A DNA stretch of 8,849 nucleotides from Lentisphaeria bacterium (lineage in GTDB: Bacteria > Verrucomicrobiota > Lentisphaeria > Oligosphaerales > Oligosphaeraceae). The first letter of the stretch is position 1; each line of letters begins with the position of its first letter. The notes below the pieces were generated by a model. The model made no database searches. It saw only the letters and a program-made list of their open reading frames with translations, and was not told the origin of the DNA. Position numbers and translations under genes: made by a program. The stretch spans positions 1-8,849 of the forward strand of contig JAEDNB010000083.1 of NCBI GenBank assembly GCA_016302725.1, in the 5' to 3' direction. Shown piece by piece: positions 1 to 6,128 of this stretch.

Positions 1-43
1 ACATGAAATTTTCCCATCCTGTGCGCCAAAATGGGGGGGGGGA

Positions 44-63
44 GCCTGGCGGGAGGGCCAGGC
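44..63 (-). terminator. Possible terminator hairpin after gyrA
   Basis: 26 nt past the gyrA stop codon the minus strand has a 7-bp stem, GCCTGGC/GCCAGGC, with loop CCTCCC. What follows is T, then a 10-base C-run and only later ATTTT, so the U-tract is displaced. It could be a weak intrinsic terminator or a 3'-end stabilising hairpin. The remainder of 1-88 shows no recognisable gene. Confidence 0.45.
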
Positions 64-88
64 CTTGGTTTCCCGGGGCAGAGGGGGG

Positions 89-2968
89 CTACTCCCTGGG
101 GGAGGCAGGGGGTTCTTCCCTCTCCTGGGCCTCCTGGGCCTGGCGGAGCCGTTCCTCCTCCTGGGCCTCCTGGGCTGCCTCGGCGGCATTGCGCTGGGCC
201 TGGAAGGCGGCGGCACTGTCCGCCTGGCGTTCCTCGGCCTCCTGCTTGGCGGCGTTGGCGGCGGAATCCTCCTCGGAGAGTTTGTCCACCAGGGAGACGT
301 AGGCGATGGCGTCGTTTGCCTTGGAGAATTTCATCACCCGGACGCCGTAGCAGTTTCTGCCGGTTCGGCGCACCTGTTCCACGGGGATGCGGACGGCCTG
401 TCCGATGCAGGTAAGCATAAGGAGGTCCTTGTCCGTCTGGGGTTCCACCTGGAGGGCGGCCACCACCCGGTCACCGGGACGGAGTTTGATGCTGGTGACG
501 CCTTGGCCGCCGCGGCGGATCTGGCGGTAGTGGTCCTTCACGATGCGCGGGGCACCGCCCTCATCCCCCTCCTCGGCGGCGGCCTCCTCGGATTCCTGTT
601 CCTGTTCCTCGGCGGCGGCCTCCTCGGATTCCTGTTCCTGTTCCTCGGCGGCGGCCTCCTCGGCGGCCTCTTCCGCCGGGGCGGGGCCTCCCTCCCCGAT
701 GGGGGTGCGCTTGCCCTGTCCCTGGGCGGTGACCACCAGGAGGTCGTCCTGGGGTTCGGCCACTGCCATGGAGACCACGCAGGAAGGGGTGCCATCGGGC
801 CAGGGCTTCAAGAGGATGCCCCGGACGCCGGCGGCGGTGGCGCCCATCTCCCGCACCTGGCTCACATGGAAGCGGATGGCGCGTCCTGCGTCGGTGGAGA
901 GGAGGATTTGGCTCTCGCCGGAGGTCATCTGGGCGTCGATGAGGTCGTCGCTCTCCTCCCGGAAATTCAGGGCCCGTTTGCCTGCCTTGGGGATATGGCG
1001 GAGGATTTCCATGCTCATGCGTTTCACCACGCCATTCCGGGTGACCATCACCACGGATTTGCCCGCCAGGGCGGCGGGGTTGGATTCATCCACGGAGAGG
1101 ATGGCCCGGATCTGCTCCTGGGGCTCCTGGGGGTTTTCACTGTGGATGAGGGGGAGGACATTGTGGATGAAGCGCCCGGCGTCCCCCCGGCCGCTCTCCG
1201 GCAGTTCGTAGGCGCGTCGGAGGCGGTAGACCCGGCCGAAGTTGGTGAAGAAGAGAAGGGCGTTGTGGCTTCGGGTGGAAAGCACCATCTGGACGGTGTC
1301 CCCCTCCTTCCGGGCCTTCATGCCCCGCACCCCGCTGCCGCCCCGGTTCTGGGCCGCGTACTCCTCCTCGCTGCACCGCTTGATGTAGCCCAGTTTGGAG
1401 AGGGTGACTACGTAGATTTCCCGCTTGGTGAGCCCGTCCAGGTCCAGTTCGCCCTCGTGCCCCTCGATGCGGGTGCGGCGGGGATTGGCGAACTTCGCCT
1501 TGGTCTCCAGCAGTTCCTTCTTCACCACCGCCATGACCTTCTCCCGGCTGGCAAGGATTTCCTGGCAGGATTGGATGGTGGCCTGGAGTTCCCCATGCTC
1601 CCGGTTCAGGTCGTCCACCGCAAGATTGGTCAACTGGGCCAGCCGCATGTCCAGGATGGCGTTGGTCTGGAGGTGGTCCAGGGGGAAGCGCTCCATCAGT
1701 TGGCGCTGGGCGTCCTGCCTGTCCTGGGCGCCCCGGATGATCCGGATCACCTCGTCGATGTTGGCCTGGGCAATGAGCAGCCCCGCCACGATGTGGTCCC
1801 GCTCCTGGGCCTTCCGGAGGATGTACCGGGTGCGGCGGACAATGACCTGCTCTCGATGGTCCACGTAGGCCTCCAGCAATTGCTTCAGCGACATGGTGCG
1901 GGGGCGGTTGTGGTCCACCACCAGGAACTGGGCGGGATAGGTGATTTCCAGGGGGGTGTTGCGGAAGAGCTGGTTGAGGACCACGTTGGGCACCGCATCC
2001 TGCTTCAGGGCAATCTCCACCATCACGCCGTTGCGGTCGCTGGAGTAGTCGTTGATGCTGCTGATGCCGGAGATGACGCCGGCCTGGGCCTGCTCGCCAA
2101 TCTTGGTCACCATGTCCGCCTTGTTGACGCCATAGGGGATTTCCGTCACCCGGATGAGAAGGCGGCCCGTCCGCTCCACGGTGACCACCTCAGCCTTGCC
2201 CCGCAGTCGGATGCCGCCCTGCCCGGTGGCGTAGAGTTGGCGCACGCCCTTCAGGCCGTGGATGACGCCACCGGTGGGGAAATCCGGCCCCGGCAGGACC
2301 TCCATGAGTTCCTCCAGGGTGATGTCGGGATTGTCGATGAGGGCCACCGCCGCGTCGATGGCCTCCCCCAGGTTGTGGGTGGGCACGTTGGTGGCCATGC
2401 CCACGCCGATTCCCTGGGACCCGTTCACCAGGAGATTGGGGAAGGCGGCGGGCAGGACAATTGGCTCCATCTCCTTCCCGTCGAAGGTCTCCCGCATGTC
2501 CACGGTCTCCTTGTCCAAATCCGCCAGGAGGGCCTCTCCCGCCTTGTCCATCTTGCATTCGGTATACCGGTAGGCGGCCGCCCCGTCCCCATCCATGGAG
2601 CCGAAATTTCCGTGTCCCACAATCAAAGGGACGCGCATGGAGAAGTCCTGGGCCATGCGAACGATGGTTTCGTAGACGGCGAAATCTCCGTGGGGATGGT
2701 AGTTGCCGATGACTTCACCTACCACCTTGGCGCACTTGTTCAGGCCGCCGGCGCTGGTGAAGCCCCGGCGGAGCATGGCATAGAGGATGCGGCGGGCGCC
2801 GGGCTTCAGTCCGTCCCGTACATCGGGGATGGCGCGGCCCACGTTGGCGGAGACGGAGTACTGGAGGTAGGCTCCCCGCATGATGGAGTTCACCTCTGTG
2901 GCGATGTCGTTGCGCTGGATGGCGCTCCAGGCTTCCGGCGGAATGGTCTTGGTCTGTTTTTCTGCCAT
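89..2968 (-). CDS. gyrA: DNA gyrase subunit A
   Basis: GyrA is the breakage-reunion and DNA-wrapping subunit of the cytoplasmic A2B2 gyrase. The 959-residue product matches GyrA from end to end. Residues 1 to about 510 are the winged-helix/tower/coiled-coil core, with catalytic Tyr135 in AAYRYTE (E. coli Tyr122) and the quinolone region YHPHGDFAVYET. About 525-895 form a beta-pinwheel with six blade-like repeats, for example LGYIKR, FGRVYRL, NGVVKRM, AGRAIRF, GQGKRTP and GQAVRIP. Six blades favour GyrA over ParC. The blade-1 GyrA box is degenerate (QNRGGSG, 540-546); a second box-like motif, QIRRGGQG, lies at 816-823. The protein is longer than E. coli GyrA (875 aa) because of an acidic loop at about 758-806 and a charged helical tail at about 896-959. 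The start is supported by AAGGAA 10 nt upstream and the family N-terminus. Second gene of a gyrBA operon. Ser83 and Asp87 equivalents are Phe96 and Glu100. Confidence 0.97.
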   Translation of the reverse strand: MAEKQTKTIPPEAWSAIQRNDIATEVNSIMRGAYLQYSVSANVGRAIPDVRDGLKPGARRILYAMLRRGFTSAGGLNKCAKVVGEVIGNYHPHGDFAVYETIVRMAQDFSMRVPLIVGHGNFGSMDGDGAAAYRYTECKMDKAGEALLADLDKETVDMRETFDGKEMEPIVLPAAFPNLLVNGSQGIGVGMATNVPTHNLGEAIDAAVALIDNPDITLEELMEVLPGPDFPTGGVIHGLKGVRQLYATGQGGIRLRGKAEVVTVERTGRLLIRVTEIPYGVNKADMVTKIGEQAQAGVISGISSINDYSSDRNGVMVEIALKQDAVPNVVLNQLFRNTPLEITYPAQFLVVDHNRPRTMSLKQLLEAYVDHREQVIVRRTRYILRKAQERDHIVAGLLIAQANIDEVIRIIRGAQDRQDAQRQLMERFPLDHLQTNAILDMRLAQLTNLAVDDLNREHGELQATIQSCQEILASREKVMAVVKKELLETKAKFANPRRTRIEGHEGELDLDGLTKREIYVVTLSKLGYIKRCSEEEYAAQNRGGSGVRGMKARKEGDTVQMVLSTRSHNALLFFTNFGRVYRLRRAYELPESGRGDAGRFIHNVLPLIHSENPQEPQEQIRAILSVDESNPAALAGKSVVMVTRNGVVKRMSMEILRHIPKAGKRALNFREESDDLIDAQMTSGESQILLSTDAGRAIRFHVSQVREMGATAAGVRGILLKPWPDGTPSCVVSMAVAEPQDDLLVVTAQGQGKRTPIGEGGPAPAEEAAEEAAAEEQEQESEEAAAEEQEQESEEAAAEEGDEGGAPRIVKDHYRQIRRGGQGVTSIKLRPGDRVVAALQVEPQTDKDLLMLTCIGQAVRIPVEQVRRTGRNCYGVRVMKFSKANDAIAYVSLVDKLSEEDSAANAAKQEAEERQADSAAAFQAQRNAAEAAQEAQEEERLRQAQEAQEREEPPASPRE
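122..175. repeat. 18-bp direct repeat in the gyrA 3' end
   Basis: An identical 18-mer made of two CTCCTGGGC units occurs at 122-139 and 158-175, 36 bp apart. It codes for the repeated AQEAQE of the GyrA C-terminal tail (AQEAQEEERLRQ then AQEAQEREE). The 12-residue period equals that of the acidic loop repeat, though the sequence differs. Confidence 0.75.
571..663. repeat. 36-bp in-frame tandem repeat inside gyrA
   Basis: Bases 571-606 and 607-642 are identical 36-mers, and 643-663 repeats the first 21 bases of the unit. Each unit codes for 12 residues (EQEQESEEAAAE in one register), giving the acidic loop at about GyrA residues 769-800. The unit is a multiple of three, so copy-number change would keep the frame. 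Confidence 0.9.
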
Positions 2969-3008
2969 GGGGATTGGGTTCCTTGAAAGGGGGCTTCTGC
3001 GAGGCGCA

Positions 3009-3034
3009 GGAAAGGGAAAGGGAAGAAGGGGGGG
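3009..3034. other. Homopurine-homopyrimidine mirror tract between gyrB and gyrA
   Basis: All 26 plus-strand bases are purines, directly after the gyrB stop. It contains the perfect mirror repeat GGAAAGGGAAAGG (3009-3021) and ends in seven G. Such tracts can form intramolecular triplexes. The gyrA ribosome site AAGGAA (2979-2984) is outside it. Confidence 0.6.
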
Positions 3035-5671
3035 CTAGATGTCCGGGTTCAGGACCTCGTCCGCATGCTCCTCGATGAAATGCCGCCGGGGCGCAACGGC
3101 GCTTCCCATGAGCAAGTCAAAGGTCTTGTCCGCATATTCCGCATCCTCCACCTTCACCTGGATCATGGTGCGGGTGGCGGGGTCCATGGTGGTCTCCCAC
3201 AGTTCCGAGGGGTCCATTTCCCCCAGACCCTTGTAGCGCTGGATGACAATCCCCTTCCGCCCCTGGGCCGTCACGGCGTCGCAAAGGGCCTCCAGGGAAT
3301 TGACCGGGGTGGCCTCGCCGCTGGCCAGGTTCACCAATTCCGCCACGGGGGTGTCGGCCTGGTAGAGGGTCTGCAGGTCCAGGCCATTCTCCTGGAGTTT
3401 TGCCGCCAGGGCTTCCAGGGCGGCGGCCTCCGGCAATTTCACCACCTGCACCTCCTCCAGGGCATTGGGGGACTCTCCGCCGCCGTCAATGACGTTGCCG
3501 TCTTCATCCACCTGCACCTCGGCGGCCTTCTCCTCTTCCTGGTCGACGGGAGCCTCCGAAGGGGACTGCTCCGCCTGGAGGGCCTGGCGTTCCGCCTGCC
3601 GCTCCGCCAGATTGGCCAGGGCGGCCTGCTTCAGTTCCTCGCACTCCTGGCTGGACCAGGCATAGCGGGTCACCTGGACGCCATTCTCCCGTATTTCCAG
3701 CAGGTAGGAGGGGAAGGCGCCATGCTCCGCCCGGAGGGCCAGGAACTCCTTGGGCTGGATGCCGTAGCGGGGCAGATTGGTATGGCAGAGGCGGAGGCAG
3801 TCACGGATTTGCTGGATAATCTGGGCGGGGGCATTGCTGGGCAATTCCCGTCCGCCGGGCAGTCGGAGCCCCAGGCGGCTGAGGCCCAGCCCCGTCAGGG
3901 TGCTGTTCATGTCGTCCTCGGTCTCCACATAGCGTTCCTGCTTGCCCTGTCGCACCTTGAAGAGGGGGGGCCTGGCGATGTAGACATATCCCGCCTCCAC
4001 CAGGGGGCGGAGATGGCGGTAGAGGAAGGTGAGCACCAGGGTCCGGATATGGGAGCCGTCCACATCGGCGTCGGTCATGATGACGATGCGGTGGTATCGT
4101 GCCTTGGAGACATCGATGTCGTCCCCTGCCCCGGCGCCGATGGCGGTGAAGAGGGAGCGGATTTCCAGGTTGCGCAGGAGTTTTTCAGGGGTGGCCTTTT
4201 CGGCGTTGATGAGTTTTCCCCGGATGGGGAGGATGGCCTGGAAGGAGCTCTCCCGGCACTTCTTGGCGGAGCCGCCGGCGGAATCCCCCTCCACGATGTA
4301 GAGTTCGCAGAGGCTGGGGTCCTTGCAGGAGCAGTCGGAGAGTTTTCCCACCAGGCCCACCAGGGCCTTCTGGGGATTCATGACCTCCTCGATGGCCTTG
4401 CGGGCCTTCTCCCGGGCCAGGGCGGAGACCACCGCGTGGTCCACGATGCGCGCCGCAATGTCCGGATGCTCCTCGAAGAACCCCTTCAGGTTCTCGTAGG
4501 CGGCGCTTTGCACCAGCCCCCGGATCTCGGGATTGTTCAGCTTGGTCTTGGTCTGGCTTTCGAAGAGGGGGTTCTCCACCTTCACCGAAACCACCGCCGC
4601 AAGCCCCTTCCGCACATCCTCGCTGGTGACGGACACCTCCTTGTCCGAGGCCTTCTTGGCGGCGGGCTTCTTGCCCTTGGCGTTCCCCGCCTTCTTCGCG
4701 CTCTCCTCCGCCATCTGCTTCTGGTAGTTGTTGATGGCCATGGTGAGGGCCGTCAGGAAGCCCACCAGGTGGGTCCCCCCGTCCTTGGTGTTGATGCCAT
4801 TGACGAAGGAGTGGATGGATTCCTCGTAGGAATCGTTGTATTGCAAGGAGATGTCATAGAAGAAATCCCCCGTGCCGTCGCTCCGGAAATTCGTCACCTC
4901 CCCGCCGAAGGCGATGGGGTTGTCGCTGAGGATAGCCTTGCCCTGGTTCAGATAGGAGACGAATTCGGTGACGCCTCCCTCATAATGGAAGGTCTCGCTG
5001 CGGGGGGCGTTTCCCCGCACATCGTTGAGTGTGATGCGGATGCCGGCATTGAGATAGGCCAATTCCCGGAGGCGTTTCGCCAGGATTTCCCACTTGTATT
5101 CCAGCACGCTGAAGATTTCCGGGTCGGGGAGATAGTGGACGGTGGTGCCCCGCCGGTCGCTCTCCCCCAGCACCTGCAGTTGCTCCACGGTCTTTCCCCG
5201 GGAGAATTTCATCTGGTATTTGTGTCCGTCCCGGCAGATGGTCAGGAAGAGCCATTGGGAGAGGGCATTGACGCAGGAGACGCCCACCCCGTGGAGCCCC
5301 CCGGAAAACTTGTAGACCGCCTTGTCGAACTTTCCCCCTGCATGGAGCATGGTCAGGGCCACCTCGCAGGCGGGCTTGTTCTCCGTGGGATGCATCCCCA
5401 CGGGGATTCCCCGCCCATCGTCGGTGACGGAGATGGAGTTGTCCATATGGATGGTGACCTCGATGTTGCGGCAATATCCGGCCAGTGCCTCGTCGATGGA
5501 GTTGTCCACCACCTCGTAGACGAGTTGGTGCAGTCCGTTCACATCGGTGTCCCCGATATACATTCCCGGGCGCTGGCGTACGGGTTCCAGGCCCTTCAGG
5601 ACCTTGATTTGGCCGCCGTCCGCAGTGGGGACCTGGGGCTCCTGCTCTGGTGAGGTGACGTCGCTGACCAT
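3035..5671 (-). CDS. gyrB: DNA gyrase subunit B
   Basis: GyrB is the ATPase subunit that drives strand passage with GyrA. The 878-residue product has a GHKL ATPase domain with Glu53, Asn57 and Asp84 (E. coli Glu42, Asn46 and Asp73), the DDGRGIP motif, GGLHGVGVS at 124-132, and the QTK loop at 373-375. The TOPRIM domain has EGDSAGGS at 461-468 and the metal-binding DADVD at 534-538. The tail ends with QRYKGLGEMDPSELWETTMD (811-830). Two insertions stand out. One is a Lys/Ala-rich stretch at about 324-345 in the transducer domain. The other, of about 220 residues at 583-804, lies between TOPRIM and tail, where E. coli also has a large insert; part of it (680-730) is very acidic and Gln-rich. 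The canonical GRDR/GRNR stretch after EGDSAGGSAK reads CRESS. An AAGGAG sits 11 nt before the ATG. First gene of gyrBA, with its own predicted promoter about 360 nt upstream. Confidence 0.97.
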   Translation of the reverse strand: MVSDVTSPEQEPQVPTADGGQIKVLKGLEPVRQRPGMYIGDTDVNGLHQLVYEVVDNSIDEALAGYCRNIEVTIHMDNSISVTDDGRGIPVGMHPTENKPACEVALTMLHAGGKFDKAVYKFSGGLHGVGVSCVNALSQWLFLTICRDGHKYQMKFSRGKTVEQLQVLGESDRRGTTVHYLPDPEIFSVLEYKWEILAKRLRELAYLNAGIRITLNDVRGNAPRSETFHYEGGVTEFVSYLNQGKAILSDNPIAFGGEVTNFRSDGTGDFFYDISLQYNDSYEESIHSFVNGINTKDGGTHLVGFLTALTMAINNYQKQMAEESAKKAGNAKGKKPAAKKASDKEVSVTSEDVRKGLAAVVSVKVENPLFESQTKTKLNNPEIRGLVQSAAYENLKGFFEEHPDIAARIVDHAVVSALAREKARKAIEEVMNPQKALVGLVGKLSDCSCKDPSLCELYIVEGDSAGGSAKKCRESSFQAILPIRGKLINAEKATPEKLLRNLEIRSLFTAIGAGAGDDIDVSKARYHRIVIMTDADVDGSHIRTLVLTFLYRHLRPLVEAGYVYIARPPLFKVRQGKQERYVETEDDMNSTLTGLGLSRLGLRLPGGRELPSNAPAQIIQQIRDCLRLCHTNLPRYGIQPKEFLALRAEHGAFPSYLLEIRENGVQVTRYAWSSQECEELKQAALANLAERQAERQALQAEQSPSEAPVDQEEEKAAEVQVDEDGNVIDGGGESPNALEEVQVVKLPEAAALEALAAKLQENGLDLQTLYQADTPVAELVNLASGEATPVNSLEALCDAVTAQGRKGIVIQRYKGLGEMDPSELWETTMDPATRTMIQVKVEDAEYADKTFDLLMGSAVAPRRHFIEEHADEVLNPDI

Positions 5672-5714
5672 GTTTTTGCTTGCTCCTTGTCAGTGGGGGT
5701 GGCCCGCCCTTTCC

Positions 5715-5747
5715 GGGGCTGGATGGGGGCGAGGGGGAAAAGAGGGG
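5715..5747 (+). other. Second G-quadruplex motif, gyrB leader template strand
   Basis: Four plus-strand G-tracts of 4, 5, 5 and 4 bases are separated by loops CTGGAT, CGA and AAAAGA, all within the usual 7-nt limit. It lies 11 bases from the short-loop motif at 5759-5782. High local GC raises the chance that it is accidental. Confidence 0.45.
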
Positions 5748-5758
5748 CGAGGATGCCT

Positions 5759-5782
5759 GGGCGGGGGGGAGGGAGAAGGGGG
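5759..5782 (+). other. G-quadruplex motif with short loops, gyrB leader template strand
   Basis: On the plus strand four G-tracts occur in a row: GGG (5759-5761), seven G (5763-5769), GGG (5771-5773) and five G (5778-5782). Loops are 1, 1 and 4 nt, the arrangement expected to fold most stably. It lies on the template strand about 90 nt upstream of the gyrB start. Confidence 0.55.
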
Positions 5783-5980
5783 CTCCTGCCTTCCCCCTGG
5801 ACGCGGGAAAACAAAAGAGGAGGAAAGGAGGGGCGGAAATGCCGTTCCTGCAGGGGGAAAGCCATCCGCGTCGCTCCCTTCCTCCTGCTGTTCCGTGCCC
5901 CGGGGAGAAGAGGGAGGGGCCAGGGCTTTCCGCCCACTGTCCGCCTTGTCCCTCTTTCCCTAGGGGGAGAATGGGATTCT

Positions 5981-6036
5981 CGCACGCATGCGTACGCCTG
6001 GCGCACGTATGCGTGCACGCGCTTGCGCGTGCGCGT
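5981..6036. other. Alternating purine-pyrimidine tract (Z-DNA-prone) with inverted repeats
   Basis: 52 of 56 bases fall in three runs of strict purine-pyrimidine alternation: 5981-5997 (17), 6001-6022 (22) and 6024-6036 (13). They are rich in CG and CA/TG steps, which favour left-handed DNA. The same tract holds two inverted repeats. One has 8-bp arms GCACGCGC/GCGCGTGC around TT (6015-6032). The other has 16-position arms at 5982-5997 and 6001-6016, with 14 Watson-Crick pairs and a 3-nt loop. It starts one base downstream of the gyrB -10 box and covers the predicted transcription start. In RNA the repeats would give two stem-loops at the 5' end of the gyrB message. Confidence 0.75.
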
Positions 6037-6037
6037 T

Positions 6038-6065
6038 AATATAGAATAAGGAAGGAGGATTTCAA
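6038..6065 (-). promoter_or_regulatory. Predicted sigma70-type promoter of the gyrBA operon
   Basis: Read on the minus strand, TTGAAA (6060-6065, 5 of 6 to TTGACA) and TATATT (6038-6043, 5 of 6 to TATAAT) are separated by 16 nt. The expected start is near 6030-6031, giving a leader of about 360 nt before the gyrB ATG. The discriminator is AACGCGC, GC-rich after the first two bases, a feature linked to supercoiling- and stringent-sensitive promoters. It is the best promoter match in the 457-nt gap. It has the same -10 and the same spacer length as the rpmA promoter in this window. Confidence 0.7.
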
Positions 6066-6128
6066 CCAGGGCAGGCCACCCCCGCAAGGGGATTTTCCCT
6101 CTCCCCGCCCTTCCGTGGGGCGCGGCCG

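Larger units (their letters stand above)
5672..6030 (-). other. Long pyrimidine-rich gyrB leader, no gene seen
   Basis: Between the predicted start site and the gyrB ATG no open frame with family resemblance or a convincing ribosome site is visible on either strand. The 5' end is the structured alternating tract. The rest is strongly C/U-rich in the transcript, with repeated UUUCCCCCU-like blocks, and the matching G-rich template strand has two G-quadruplex-type motifs. The gyrB Shine-Dalgarno AAGGAG is at 5683-5688, 11 nt before the ATG, a somewhat long spacing. No known riboswitch fold was recognised. Confidence 0.55.

Noticed and set aside
2..20. Start of another minus-strand gene past gyrA
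   Set aside because: ATG codons at 17 and 4 follow a weak AGG, but fewer than 20 bases remain, too few to judge.
65..2986. 973-codon plus-strand open frame opposite gyrA
   Set aside because: It is codon-aligned antisense to gyrA, where a stop needs a TTA, CTA or TCA codon in gyrA; these are avoided in this GC-rich gene. Its product is low-complexity Gly/His/Leu-rich and resembles no family.
3065..5653. 862-codon plus-strand open frame opposite gyrB
   Set aside because: Same cause as the frame opposite gyrA; it ends at the antisense of a TCA serine codon near the gyrB N-terminus. No domain is recognisable.
5596..6087. 163-codon minus-strand frame over the gyrB leader
   Set aside because: It starts upstream of the predicted gyrB promoter, runs into gyrB in another frame, has no good ribosome site and reads as Arg/Pro-rich compositional sequence.
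6066..6128. Terminator after the NIF3-family gene
   Set aside because: Only short CCCC/GGGG and CGCCC/GGGCG stems are visible, with no T-tract on the minus strand. Read-through into gyrB cannot be excluded.
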